A DNA stretch of 29,894 bases from JAPLYB01 sp964481435 (GTDB taxonomy: Archaea > Nanobdellota > Nanobdellia > Pacearchaeales > UBA284). Positions 21,669 through 28,977 of the stretch are shown here, piece after piece. The notes below the pieces were generated by a model, which saw only the letters and a program-made list of their open reading frames with translations, had not been told where the DNA came from and searched no databases. Location: assembly GCA_964481435.1 (NCBI GenBank), contig CAYZTH010000006.1, positions 1 to 29,894 of the forward strand. Direction: 5' to 3'. Positions within the stretch are counted from its first letter, which is position 1. Each line of letters starts with the position of its first letter. The position numbers were made by a program, and so were the translations under genes.

Positions 21669-21710
21669 TTTTTTTTTATTTTTTCTTTTTTTTTATTTTT
21701 TCTTTTTTTT
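21669..21710 (+). terminator. Poly-T terminator of the S-layer gene
   Basis: About 42 nt made of five long T runs broken by single A or C, 21 nt after the S-layer stop. Archaeal RNA polymerase ends at oligo-T, and this is the strongest such tract in the window. Confidence 0.75.
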
Positions 21711-21796
21711 AACTACTAGCTTTAGCTCTGAAAAAAGAAAAAATAAGGTTTAGTCTTTGTTTGCATGAAAAACAAGATTCTTCCTGATTTTAGAGA

Positions 21797-21808
21797 AAGT
21801 ATTAAAAG
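21797..21808 (+). promoter_or_regulatory. TATA box of the 21829 gene
   Basis: AAGTATTAAAAG lies about 25 bp before the ATG at 21829, for a leaderless transcript. Confidence 0.45.
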
Positions 21809-21828
21809 GGCGTGCCTCGTTATATGAA

Positions 21829-22446
21829 ATGGAAAAAAAGGTTGAAAATAAAGAATATAAAAAAACAATAATTACTGCTAAAATCTCTGCATTAACTCTT
21901 TTAGCAATTTCTCTTGCTTATTTTTTAGTAAATCTTATTTGGAATTTTGAAGGAAATTTGATTCTTTTACAAAAAATTGAATTGATATCATTTATCCCGA
22001 TAATCATTCTTTTATTTTTTATGTTTAGGGGGTTAATAGCAATTGCCAACAAGAAAAAGTTAAAGCTGTTAAAAAATATTTTAGGTATATCTTTGATATG
22101 TTTTATACTTTACCAATTAGTTTATGTTCTTTTTTTATGGAATCTTAACAGCATGGCTATCTTATCAGTTTTTATAGTTATTCTTTTTTTAACAGGGATA
22201 GCATATATTGCCCTAGGACTCTCTTTTTTTCAATTAGAAAAAATTTATGGCAAAAAGGTAATTTGGCTTATTGCAATTTATGTATTAAACGGAATTTTCT
22301 TTTTATTATTTCGGATGCTACTCTCCAGCCCAATTTTAATTAAGATAATAGGCATAACTTCGGATATAACCTTAATGATTAGTTACGTCCTTCTTATTAT
22401 AATGTTTGATAAATTTAAAAAAGTTAATAATATCAGAAAAGATTAG
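21829..22446 (+). CDS. Six-TM membrane protein, unknown function
   Basis: A 205-aa integral membrane protein with about six helices (around 17-38, 52-72, 80-104, 108-134, 140-163 and 170-193), short loops and a basic C-terminus. No polar or catalytic motif stands out inside the helices. I do not recognise the family. It has its own leaderless promoter just past the S-layer terminator. A small membrane-protein gene follows after 37 bp. Confidence 0.7.
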   Translation: MEKKVENKEYKKTIITAKISALTLLAISLAYFLVNLIWNFEGNLILLQKIELISFIPIIILLFFMFRGLIAIANKKKLKLLKNILGISLICFILYQLVYVLFLWNLNSMAILSVFIVILFLTGIAYIALGLSFFQLEKIYGKKVIWLIAIYVLNGIFFLLFRMLLSSPILIKIIGITSDITLMISYVLLIIMFDKFKKVNNIRKD

Positions 22447-22483
22447 ATTCATCTTAATAATTAAATAAAAAGGAGGTTAAAAA

Positions 22484-22825
22484 ATGGAATCTAAGATAGG
22501 ATTTATACTCGCCCTGATTGGTGGAATCCTGAGTTTTATAATGGGAATCTTTTGGGTTGTTATTGTCTTGGCAGGAAAATCATTCTGGGGCATGGATGTA
22601 CTAAAAGCCGCATCAAGCGGAGCATCATGGTTTCTTGGTGTCTGGATTATAGTTGCAGTATGCTACATCGTCTCTGGAATTGTCTCGGTTATAGCTGCAT
22701 TTATGATAAAAAATCCAAAGAAAGTCAAGACTGGAGGAATTTTAGCATTAATCTTTGGGATAATTGGGAGCAATATTTTGACAATCATTGGGGGGATTAT
22801 GGGATTAGTTGCGGCAGGCAAATAA
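22484..22825 (+). CDS. Small membrane protein, DUF4064-like
   Basis: A 113-aa protein with three to four hydrophobic segments (about 5-31, 49-75 and 84-110), rich in Gly and Ile, and a short basic loop KNPKKVKTG. The GGILALIFGIIGSN and IIGGIMGLVAAG ending resembles DUF4064-type small membrane proteins, whose function is unknown. The initiation region AAAGGAGGTTAAAAAATG is identical over 18 nt to that of the S-layer gene, so strong translation is expected. It may be co-transcribed with the six-TM gene. Confidence 0.7.
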   Translation: MESKIGFILALIGGILSFIMGIFWVVIVLAGKSFWGMDVLKAASSGASWFLGVWIIVAVCYIVSGIVSVIAAFMIKNPKKVKTGGILALIFGIIGSNILTIIGGIMGLVAAGK

Positions 22826-22846
22826 TTTTTTTTTCTTTTTTTTTCT
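22826..22846 (+). terminator. Poly-T terminator after the 22484 gene
   Basis: Two runs of nine T divided by single C bases, immediately after the stop codon. Confidence 0.65.
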
Positions 22847-22909
22847 TAGCCTAGTTCGTACTAGTGGATTTTAAGAAATCATTCTAAAAGTGCAATTTGA
22901 TTCAGATAT

Positions 22910-22920
22910 CTTTTTAAAAG
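22910..22920 (+). promoter_or_regulatory. TATA box of the ectodomain-protein pair
   Basis: CTTTTTAAAAG lies about 25 bp before the ATG at 22940, for a leaderless transcript. Confidence 0.45.
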
Positions 22921-22939
22921 GGTTTTTCTTATCTTTTAA

Positions 22940-23569
22940 ATGAAAAGTCTTGATACAAGGTCTGAACATCAGAAGAAACAGAGAACTAGGAAGCTTATTA
23001 TATTTATTATTGCAGGGATTATAATTGCTTTGATGATTCTTAGTACGCTTGGCTATGTGCTGGTTGACAGGAGTGGTCAAGAGAACCAAAATAGCGGCAA
23101 TACTTATAACGGATTCAAGTTCTCAGACAGTGTAAATGGCTGGCAGACAATAGTGGGAACAAATACCCTGACCACGAGCTATCTGCCCCGGGAAGTAATG
23201 GAATTCAATGGAACAGGCGTCTCAAGTTCAGATTTATATGGTTTTACAGGAAAGATTGTGTATATTGCGATTTCAGATGATCAGGGAGGATATGCTTCTG
23301 CTGATCTCTATAATAATTTGAATTTAGTGGCCACAAGAGTTCAGTTTGCATGCCCTGTTGATAGGGAGAATTCAAGTTTTTGTCAAGATAAAAATCTCCC
23401 AATCAAGAGCTGTGATGATGCAACTCTTGATTCAAAAATAGTCTTATTCAGCAATGAAACAAAAGCAGGTTACGAATATAAGAACAGCTGCTTGATAATT
23501 TCTGGAGAGGGAAGTGAGATAATTAAGGCGAGCGATAATTTTATATATAAACTATTTGGAGTAATGTGA
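22940..23569 (+). CDS. Single-TM protein with Cys-containing ectodomain (paralog 1)
   Basis: A 209-aa protein, cytoplasmic basic N-terminus (about 1-18), one TM helix (about 19-41; LIIFIIAGIIIALMILSTLG), then an external domain starting NTYNGFKF. The C-terminal half (KSCDDATLDSKIVLF, NSCLIIS, IIKASDNFIYKLFG) lines up with the end of the next gene, so the two are tandem paralogs. Four Cys lie in the ectodomain. Its stop codon overlaps the next start (TGATG). Family and function are not known to me. Confidence 0.75.
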   Translation: MKSLDTRSEHQKKQRTRKLIIFIIAGIIIALMILSTLGYVLVDRSGQENQNSGNTYNGFKFSDSVNGWQTIVGTNTLTTSYLPREVMEFNGTGVSSSDLYGFTGKIVYIAISDDQGGYASADLYNNLNLVATRVQFACPVDRENSSFCQDKNLPIKSCDDATLDSKIVLFSNETKAGYEYKNSCLIISGEGSEIIKASDNFIYKLFGVM

Positions 23570-24522
23570 TGGAAGAAGATAATAACGAAAAGGATACGAG
23601 TGTTCAAGATGAAGAGACCGAAGATAGTGAGGAGAGTGATGAGAACTATGAACCTAATTATGAAAGTGATGTAGAGGGAAAAGAGACTCAAGAAGAATCT
23701 GCAGAAGCTCAAGAAGAAGAGGAAGAGGAAGAAGAGGGGGAAGAGGAGGAAATTGGGGAGAAAGAAGAAGTTCAAGAAGCGAAAGAAATTCAAGAAACCC
23801 CGGTATCAAATTCACCAAATCCTGTTGAAGAGAAGAAAGAAGAAAAAAAAGAAGAGAAAAAGGAGAAGAGGCCGATTAAAAAAAGCACAATCGGATGGAT
23901 AATCTTTGGTATACTTATTTTATTGGTAATTATTGGAATTATCTTCTTGTTCTTTGTTGGTGATAAACATAAAGAAACAACTTTTGTGTATAATGGTTTT
24001 ACTTTTAAGAAAACCCCTTTTGGAAATGATTTTGTTTATGAAACTCCTTTGACTCTTATCAAGGATGGCGTGCCTTTTGACTATACTTTCAAATTCAGGA
24101 CTGATCCGAGAGTTCTTGGGTTGATACCTGCAAATATCTCTAGAGTTTCTACAATGAGCTACTTTTCATTTACTCCAGATAGTGTGAATTGTTCAGGGGC
24201 TGCGTTAGTCGCGACATTTCAGATTGGACAGTTCTTGGATGCCATGGGCATTGATGTTCAGCCTGCTGTGACTGAGAATTTTTCAGGAAATAATATAACT
24301 GTTGTCAATTGTTCGAATGCTCTCTTATTTGGTGCAATACTTTTGAAGCCTTTCTCAAGTCAAACAAGAATATATGTTGATGAACAAAATCCTAATTGCG
24401 TTGTTCTAGAGGCCGAGAATTGTAGCGTTATAGAGGTTAGTGAGAGATATATCTTGGCAGTGATGGAAGCGTACAAGAAGCCTGACAAGTTTGCAGGTCT
24501 TATTGAGAATTTTTCTAAGTAA
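23569..24522 (+). CDS. Single-TM protein with acidic cytoplasmic tail and ectodomain (paralog 2)
   Basis: A 317-aa protein. Residues 1-85 are very acidic and 86-105 are Lys-rich low complexity; one TM follows (about 108-131; WIIFGILILLVIIGIIFLFF), then an ectodomain beginning FVYNGFTFKKT. Shared with paralog 1: the YNGFxF start, the NC...A core and the NPNCVVLEAENCSVIEVSERY ending. Sequons (NIS, NCS, NFS, NIT) suggest glycosylation outside the cell. The ATG at 23569 is preferred over GTG at 23566, giving one-base overlap with the upstream stop. The tail is encoded by about 300 nt of almost pure purine. Confidence 0.75.
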   Translation: MEEDNNEKDTSVQDEETEDSEESDENYEPNYESDVEGKETQEESAEAQEEEEEEEEGEEEEIGEKEEVQEAKEIQETPVSNSPNPVEEKKEEKKEEKKEKRPIKKSTIGWIIFGILILLVIIGIIFLFFVGDKHKETTFVYNGFTFKKTPFGNDFVYETPLTLIKDGVPFDYTFKFRTDPRVLGLIPANISRVSTMSYFSFTPDSVNCSGAALVATFQIGQFLDAMGIDVQPAVTENFSGNNITVVNCSNALLFGAILLKPFSSQTRIYVDEQNPNCVVLEAENCSVIEVSERYILAVMEAYKKPDKFAGLIENFSK

Positions 24523-24654
24523 TTGTAATTCCTAAAAAGTTATGATTTATTGGTTTTAGTATTTCATGTTAATGCGAAAGCTTTATAAGCGAAAGGAGTG
24601 ATAAGTTAAAACTCAAAAGTTTAAATTGAGATAAAAAAAGAGGTTTATAAGAAA

Positions 24655-24990
24655 ATGAGTGAAGTATTAACTGGAAGAATTGAAGCACAACCGAGATGGA
24701 TTGGTGCAATGTCAAGATTATTTGGTAAGCCTGCAACAAGAAATTCTGATAGAGTTAAAGATGCAGCAGCTCCTAGCGTAGAGGAACAACTAACCGATAA
24801 ATTGAAAGGATATCTACGGCAAATGGATCGTGCGTTAGATTGGCAAGCAGGGTTTTGGTTTGGGCCTTATATGGACCGAGCAGGAAAGTTGCTGAATGAA
24901 CCCGCAGTTATAGCTGTTTCACAATATGATTTGTTAAGAACAGAGTTTGATGCGAAGGTTAAACTGGCAAAATACGAGCGACTGATATAG
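24655..24990 (+). CDS. Hypothetical protein, 111 aa
   Basis: I do not recognise this protein. It is soluble, with no TM segment, probably helical in residues 40-70 (VEEQLTDKLKGYLRQMDRAL) with an aromatic patch DWQAGFWFGPYMDRAG. An AAAGCTTTATAAGC TATA-like box (24578-24591) lies about 65 bp before the ATG, and AGAGG is a possible ribosome-binding site. The gene stands alone: 131 bp from the upstream gene and 180 bp from the next. Confidence 0.6.
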   Translation: MSEVLTGRIEAQPRWIGAMSRLFGKPATRNSDRVKDAAAPSVEEQLTDKLKGYLRQMDRALDWQAGFWFGPYMDRAGKLLNEPAVIAVSQYDLLRTEFDAKVKLAKYERLI

Positions 24991-25170
24991 AAACAGAAGG
25001 TTTGGATTATTCTTTGAGAGCATAACAGAAAGCTTTAAATTTCTCTTTAGGTATGGGTATTCGTGCCGACGTGGGAGAAGGGGTTAAAGAAAAAGGTTGA
25101 CTTAAGGTCTTTCAATCTCCAAAAGCGAATATATTTAAATACTTGTTTTCTTTAAATAGAAAAGAAGAAA

Positions 25171-25419
25171 ATGGCACAATTGATCTCAATTAAAGATATG
25201 AGTCGTGATATGAAAATAGCTTTACTAAAAGAGCTTGGACATTTTTCTGACGGTGTTTTTGTTCTAGACAAGGAGGGGAATAAACATGTAGACAAATATA
25301 TAAAAGAACCTGTCAAAGTTGAGAATATGTTTATCTATCCAGGAAGTGTAATAATCTTAGATAATAACCCCCTGAGTATATCCTCCTTTTTAGAGGAGTA
25401 TGGGGATGTCTTTGGATAA
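25171..25419 (+). CDS. Hypothetical protein, 82 aa, paired with the next gene
   Basis: A small soluble protein, mostly beta in the middle (GVFVLDKEGNKHVDKYIKEP, then NMFIYPGSVIILDNNPLSIS) and ending in an acidic helix LEEYGDVFG. The D-K-E-G-N turn and 'PGSVIILDNNPLS' look like a compact conserved domain, but I know no name for it. A TATA-like ATATTTAAATA (about 25130-25140) precedes it. Its end overlaps the next gene by 14 nt (from the ATG at 25406), so the two are translated together and may form a complex. Confidence 0.7.
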   Translation: MAQLISIKDMSRDMKIALLKELGHFSDGVFVLDKEGNKHVDKYIKEPVKVENMFIYPGSVIILDNNPLSISSFLEEYGDVFG

Positions 25420-26095
25420 TCCTGATCCATTGGAGAATGTTGCCAAAGGAGCAACGGAAGGAGCTCTCAATTATCTTGGTATGAGTCTAAAAACTTTGGT
25501 AAAAAAGTTTTTGGATAAGGATTTCTCTTTTACAGAGGATGAGGAAGTCATAAACTTAGCCAAAAAGCAAAGAAAAAAAGCTGAGTGGGATTTATTCAAA
25601 ACTTATGTAAAAGATGGTAAGTTGCATATATTGTTTCAAATGGGGTTAACTTTAAGAGATTTAGAAAAAGATGGAAAAGACCTCGTATCTCTAAAAAATA
25701 AAATACGTACTAAATATAAAAGAGAAGGGCTTCATGTAGCCTATTTTGTTCAAAACGGATTATTCGGAAAATTGATTGCGAACATTATCGGAAGGTTTCA
25801 AACAACAGAGGAGATAAAATCAGAGATTGAAAATATCTTGGGAAATATTGATAAAAATGTAGAGTTCATTGATCAGTATGATAACGAAAAGCAGACATCT
25901 GATGAAATAGTTACTAAAGTAAGAGCACATTCGCCAGAAACTTTTATTATTTCTAGTGTTGGTTCTGCAATTGATGTATGTGTAAAAATTAAAGAGAATG
26001 TTATGGGGAGAATTTCTGAGAATTATACTTGTGAAGTTTATGAAGATGAAGACAAAAACAAGAGAATTTATTTTTTAAATAGGAAAAATATCTAA
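25406..26095 (+). CDS. Hypothetical soluble protein, 229 aa
   Basis: Unrecognised. The ATG at 25406 is favoured over that at 25400 because the ribosome-binding site GAGGAG (25393-25398) is then 7 nt away. Helical N-terminal half (VKKFLDKDFSFTEDEEVI, AEWDLFKTYVKDGKLHILFQ, GLTLRDLEKDGKDL) and an alpha/beta C-terminal half that ends in strands (TFIISSVGSAIDVC, YTCEVYEDEDKNKRIYFLN). No catalytic motif stands out. The overlap with the 82-aa gene makes the pair a likely functional unit. I have the impression that similar sequences occur in other archaea, but that is unchecked. Confidence 0.7.
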   Translation: MSLDNPDPLENVAKGATEGALNYLGMSLKTLVKKFLDKDFSFTEDEEVINLAKKQRKKAEWDLFKTYVKDGKLHILFQMGLTLRDLEKDGKDLVSLKNKIRTKYKREGLHVAYFVQNGLFGKLIANIIGRFQTTEEIKSEIENILGNIDKNVEFIDQYDNEKQTSDEIVTKVRAHSPETFIISSVGSAIDVCVKIKENVMGRISENYTCEVYEDEDKNKRIYFLNRKNI

Positions 26096-26248
26096 ACTTT
26101 TTTATAAAGTAAGATAGCCAAGACAGGAAAAACGTAGTTAATCCCTTCCCGTTACTTATATTCATTTCCCATAACTGCTATTACTCTGTTTTCTCACTCA
26201 AGCTATCTAAAAGAAAAAGATTTAAATCCTTGGAGGAGATAGAAAAAT

Positions 26249-26740
26249 ATGCCTAATCTAAATGTCCATTGTAGAATTAGTGAAATAAGGACCGGTAAAG
26301 AATTTAGAGAATTACATTCTTGGATAGATGAAGGAACGAAATACCTAAAACATAACCACAGATTAGAAAGGCACTTTTTTATAGAAGAATACAAGGATTT
26401 TGTAAAAGAAAAATGGGGAGAAAAAGCAGTTGTTGAATGGCTTTTTCATATAGCCCTAGATAATTTAGAAACTGCGAATAAATTTGCTCTTAACATATAT
26501 AGCAAAACATTTGAAGAAATTTCAGTGTCTTTTGATGATAAGGAGATTTCTGCTTGTAAATTTATAAAAAAGTTTCCAAATTCTAGTAAAATTTGTGAAA
26601 TAGACTTGAAAGGTAAAAGAATCAAAGAGACAGCTACATCACAAAAAGAGGGATTACCCGAAAAGGAATTTGGATATACTAAAGAAGAACTTGAACTTAT
26701 GGGTTTTGATGATGATTTCGCCGACTTGATCGGTGACTAA
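26249..26740 (+). CDS. Hypothetical protein with conserved-looking His/Cys N-terminus
   Basis: A 163-aa soluble protein. Residues 1-75 carry polar residues spaced like a metal or nucleic-acid site: H7-C8 (VHCRISEIRTGKEF), ELHSWIDEG, and NHRLERHFF. A helix WLFHIALDNLETANKFA follows, then a weakly conserved region and an acidic tail DDDFADLIGD. I do not know a named family. Its promoter (GATTTAAATC, about 26220) and a GGAGGA site lie just upstream. The 153-bp gap before it holds no gene that I can see. Confidence 0.65.
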   Translation: MPNLNVHCRISEIRTGKEFRELHSWIDEGTKYLKHNHRLERHFFIEEYKDFVKEKWGEKAVVEWLFHIALDNLETANKFALNIYSKTFEEISVSFDDKEISACKFIKKFPNSSKICEIDLKGKRIKETATSQKEGLPEKEFGYTKEELELMGFDDDFADLIGD

Positions 26741-26840
26741 ATAAAAAATTGAATATTTCGAGCAAGAGAATCCTTTTTTATAATAAGAGCAAAGATTTAA
26801 ATCTCTATTCTCTATTACTCTATAAACCTAGTGTCATTTC

Positions 26841-26849
26841 GTTATAAGG
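26841..26849 (+). promoter_or_regulatory. Probable TATA box of tRNA-Ser
   Basis: GTTATAAGG lies about 30 bp before the mature tRNA 5' end. Other TATA-like boxes at about 26791 and 26819 are possible alternatives. Confidence 0.35.
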
Positions 26850-26874
26850 ATAGCGAAGCGTCGTAAGGTATAAA

Positions 26875-27013
26875 GCCGACGTGGCCCAATGGTAAGGCGT
26901 CAGCCTTGAGTATCTAGGGGATTCTCCCCTAAGATGTCACCCCAAAGAATTATCTAGGGGTAAAGCAAGCTGATTTCCGAAAGGATATCGGGGTTCGATT
27001 CCCTGCGTCGGCG
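26875..27013 (+). tRNA. tRNA-Ser(TGA) with a 57-nt intron
   Basis: Class II tRNA. Acceptor GCCGACG pairs perfectly with CGTCGGC, discriminator G. Anticodon stem TCAGC / GCTGA, anticodon TGA (26907-26909). Long variable arm (TCC, GAAA, GGA) and T-arm CGGGG / CCCTG with loop TTCGATT. The long variable arm confirms Ser. The intron 26911-26967 sits at 37/38 with bulges AGT and CAA, but the 4-bp central helix has only three pairs plus a G-A mismatch. The intron folds as two hairpins, AGGGG / CCCCT and ACCCC / GGGGT, and contains a 10-nt direct repeat TATCTAGGGG (26911 and 26951). Confidence 0.92.
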
Positions 27014-27030
27014 TTTTTATCTTTTTTTTA
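27014..27030 (+). terminator. Oligo-T terminator after tRNA-Ser
   Basis: Five T, then ATC, then a run of eight T, directly after the tRNA 3' end. Confidence 0.65.
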
Positions 27031-27082
27031 AAAAGATTTAAAAACTTAATTGGGCATGAACTTAATAGAAAAAAGGTGAAAA

Positions 27083-27442
27083 ATGATTGAATTTACGCTA
27101 CCAATTTTAGAGTCAGTTAATATGGGTGTGGAGATACTGAATCTTTTAATTTCTTTTGTATTGATTGTGATGGGAATTCAGATATCCTTGGTTCTCGATG
27201 CAGGAATGAAGAAGACTTGGAAATACTATCTGACCGCTATAATCCTCTTTGGTGTGCATGAAGTTGTAGGTGTCTTAGAGGAATTTAAAATCCTGCATAT
27301 AGAAGGACTTTATGATGTCACTGAGCTTTTATTTGTAATCTTTATAGTTATAGCAACAATATATTTCAGAAAGATGCTGCTTGATTTAATTAAGAGGGGC
27401 GTTGGCAATAAACCAAAGGTAGAAAAAAAGAAGAAAAAGTAA
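27083..27442 (+). CDS. Three-TM membrane protein, unknown function
   Basis: A 119-aa protein with hydrophobic helices at about 17-37, 48-66 and 80-100, and a strongly basic tail (KPKVEKKKKK). Helix 2 contains HEVVG, with polar His and Glu in the membrane. No family is recognised. A TATA box (GATTTAAAAA, 27035-27044) and an AAGGTG site before the ATG give it a short leader. Confidence 0.7.
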   Translation: MIEFTLPILESVNMGVEILNLLISFVLIVMGIQISLVLDAGMKKTWKYYLTAIILFGVHEVVGVLEEFKILHIEGLYDVTELLFVIFIVIATIYFRKMLLDLIKRGVGNKPKVEKKKKK

Positions 27443-27462
27443 AGTTCTGCTCGATTCTCTAT

Positions 27463-27472
27463 CTTTTTAAAC
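27463..27472 (+). promoter_or_regulatory. TATA box of the GTPase operon
   Basis: CTTTTTAAAC lies about 25 bp before the ATG at 27493; leaderless. Confidence 0.5.
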
Positions 27473-27492
27473 TTCAAATTCTTAAGAATTTC

Positions 27493-28362
27493 ATGAAAGC
27501 TAAAAGGTCTAAAAGGTCTTCATTTATTTTGGGAAAGCATAAGGGGAAGTTGAAATCATTTAGTCAGAACAGGCATAAAGATAAATTTGCGAACATAGTG
27601 AAGAAAGTCATAACTGATTCTCATATCATCTTGGAGATTCTTGATTCTAGGTTTATAGATGAAACAAGAAATAAAGAAATAGAGCATGATATTCAGAGCA
27701 GACATAAGAAGCTTATTTTTGTTTTCAATAAATCAGACCTTGTGAATATACATGAACTAAAAGCGAAGATAAAGAGAAGGGGAATAAAGAGATATGTAAT
27801 CATGTCAACTAAGCAGAGAAAAGGGGGTCAGGAACTGAGGAATAAACTTAAGATTGAGGCAAGCAGAATTAAGGATGAAAACAAGACAGAGGGAAGAGTT
27901 CAAGTCGGAATTATAGGCTATCCTAATTCTGGCAAAAGCTCAGTGATAAATCTTTTAGTTGGAAGGCCTGTTGCTAAGACCGCATTTGAGGCAGGATTCA
28001 CAAAAGGTCTGCAGAAGATCAAGATTGCTGAAGGGCTCTTTATTTTTGATACTCCGGGGGTTGTTCCAAGAGAGGAAACTCTGGGAGAAGAAGGATATGT
28101 AAAACACGCGAGTATTGGCGCAAGGAATTATGATAAGATAAGAGAGCCAGAATTTGTTGTAGGGCATATTATGTTGAGATATCCTGGTGCTCTTGAGAAG
28201 TTCTATAGCCTTGATATTTTGAATGATGTTGATGCGATGATTGAGCAGATTGGGAAGAAGAAAGGTTTTTTGAAGAAGGGTGGAGAAGTAGATGTTGATA
28301 GAACTTCTAGAATGATTTTGAAAGACTGGCAAGAGGGAAAAATTGAAGCACATGAGGAGTAA
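27493..28362 (+). CDS. Circularly permuted GTPase (YlqF/RbgA/NOG2 type), ribosome assembly
   Basis: A 289-aa GTPase with permuted motif order: G4 NKSD (79-82), G5 at about 105, then G1 GYPNSGKS (142-149), G2 Thr about 170 and G3 DTPG (186-189). This order defines the YlqF/RbgA and eukaryotic Nog2/Nug1 GTPases that act in large ribosomal subunit maturation. The N-terminus is short and very basic (KAKRSKRSSFILGKHKGKLK), fitting rRNA contact. The DSRFIDETRN segment replaces the common DARDPxGTRS. It is followed within 1 nt by a phosphatase-like gene, so the two form an operon. Confidence 0.92.
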   Translation: MKAKRSKRSSFILGKHKGKLKSFSQNRHKDKFANIVKKVITDSHIILEILDSRFIDETRNKEIEHDIQSRHKKLIFVFNKSDLVNIHELKAKIKRRGIKRYVIMSTKQRKGGQELRNKLKIEASRIKDENKTEGRVQVGIIGYPNSGKSSVINLLVGRPVAKTAFEAGFTKGLQKIKIAEGLFIFDTPGVVPREETLGEEGYVKHASIGARNYDKIREPEFVVGHIMLRYPGALEKFYSLDILNDVDAMIEQIGKKKGFLKKGGEVDVDRTSRMILKDWQEGKIEAHEE

Positions 28363-28363
28363 G

Positions 28364-28777
28364 ATGAAGGTTTTATTTGTTTGTAAGGCAAATGTGGGAA
28401 GAAGCCAGATTGCAGAGGCTTTTTTCAATAAATTCTCAAAGAAAAACAAAGCAGTTAGTTCGGGAAGCCATGCTGTAGACTATCCTAGCCGCATAGGGAA
28501 AAAGCTTACTAAGCATGCTTTAGATATAGTGGGGATAATGAAAGAAGAAGGGATAAATTTATCTCAAAAAAGCCCAAAGCAACTGACTAAGAAAATGGCA
28601 GATGAGGCCGATAAGATAATAGTCCTGCATGTGGAAAAGCTTCCTGATTTTGTTGATATGAAAAAAGTTATTAGGTGGGATATACAAGATTTATATCGCA
28701 TGACTCCTGAGGACCAAAGAAAGCTTAGGGACCAAATTAAGAAGAAAGTCTTGGAACTTGTAAAAGAAATTGGATAG
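28364..28777 (+). CDS. Low-molecular-weight phosphatase / arsenate-reductase-like protein
   Basis: A 137-aa member of the LMW-PTP fold. The N-terminal P-loop FVCKANVGRSQIAEAFF has the catalytic Cys7 and Arg13 (C-x5-R-S). The later segment VIRWDIQDLYRM holds the candidate acidic residue in place of the usual DP motif. The family removes phosphate from tyrosine or reduces arsenate; which one cannot be said, as no extra resolving Cys is obvious. The ATG at 28364 is chosen because it gives the canonical N-terminus and is preceded by GAGGAG within the GTPase C-terminus. It starts 1 nt after the GTPase stop. Confidence 0.88.
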   Translation: MKVLFVCKANVGRSQIAEAFFNKFSKKNKAVSSGSHAVDYPSRIGKKLTKHALDIVGIMKEEGINLSQKSPKQLTKKMADEADKIIVLHVEKLPDFVDMKKVIRWDIQDLYRMTPEDQRKLRDQIKKKVLELVKEIG

Positions 28778-28829
28778 TTTCTTACAACAAACCTTTTAAA
28801 GTCCGAAAAGCATATTAATATATAAAAAA

Positions 28830-28976
28830 ATGGCAAACAAAAATTGTCCGAAATGTCATGGCGAGGGGATGGTAAAGGAAGAAAATGGTCAGTCTCATAC
28901 CTGTTGGGTATGCTTGATGGACGGGACCATGGATCAACACTCAAAAGAGGTTAAGGATAGTAAGATAAAAATTTAA
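28830..28976 (+). CDS. 48-aa zinc-ribbon protein
   Basis: A small protein with NCPKCHGEG near the N-terminus and HTCWVCLMD at about 23-31: two CxxC knuckles about 17 residues apart, as in a zinc ribbon. A TATA-like CCTTTTAAAG (about 28792-28801) lies some 30 bp upstream and the ATG follows an A-run, so it is probably leaderless. The stop at 28974-28976 lies 1 nt from the stop of the convergent membrane-protein gene. Function unknown; such mini-ribbons often bind nucleic acid or protein. Confidence 0.75.
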   Translation: MANKNCPKCHGEGMVKEENGQSHTCWVCLMDGTMDQHSKEVKDSKIKI

Positions 28977-28977
28977 A

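Noticed and set aside
25065..25074. GCCGACGTGG, identical to the first 10 nt of tRNA-Ser at 26875, downstream of a TATA-like box.
   Set aside because: The match stops after 10 nt, and integration normally copies the 3' end of a tRNA, not the 5' end. Probably chance.
26112..26208. 7-bp inverted repeat AGATAGC / GCTATCT in the gap before the 26249 gene.
   Set aside because: Too short and too far apart (83 nt) in AT-rich DNA to claim a structure.
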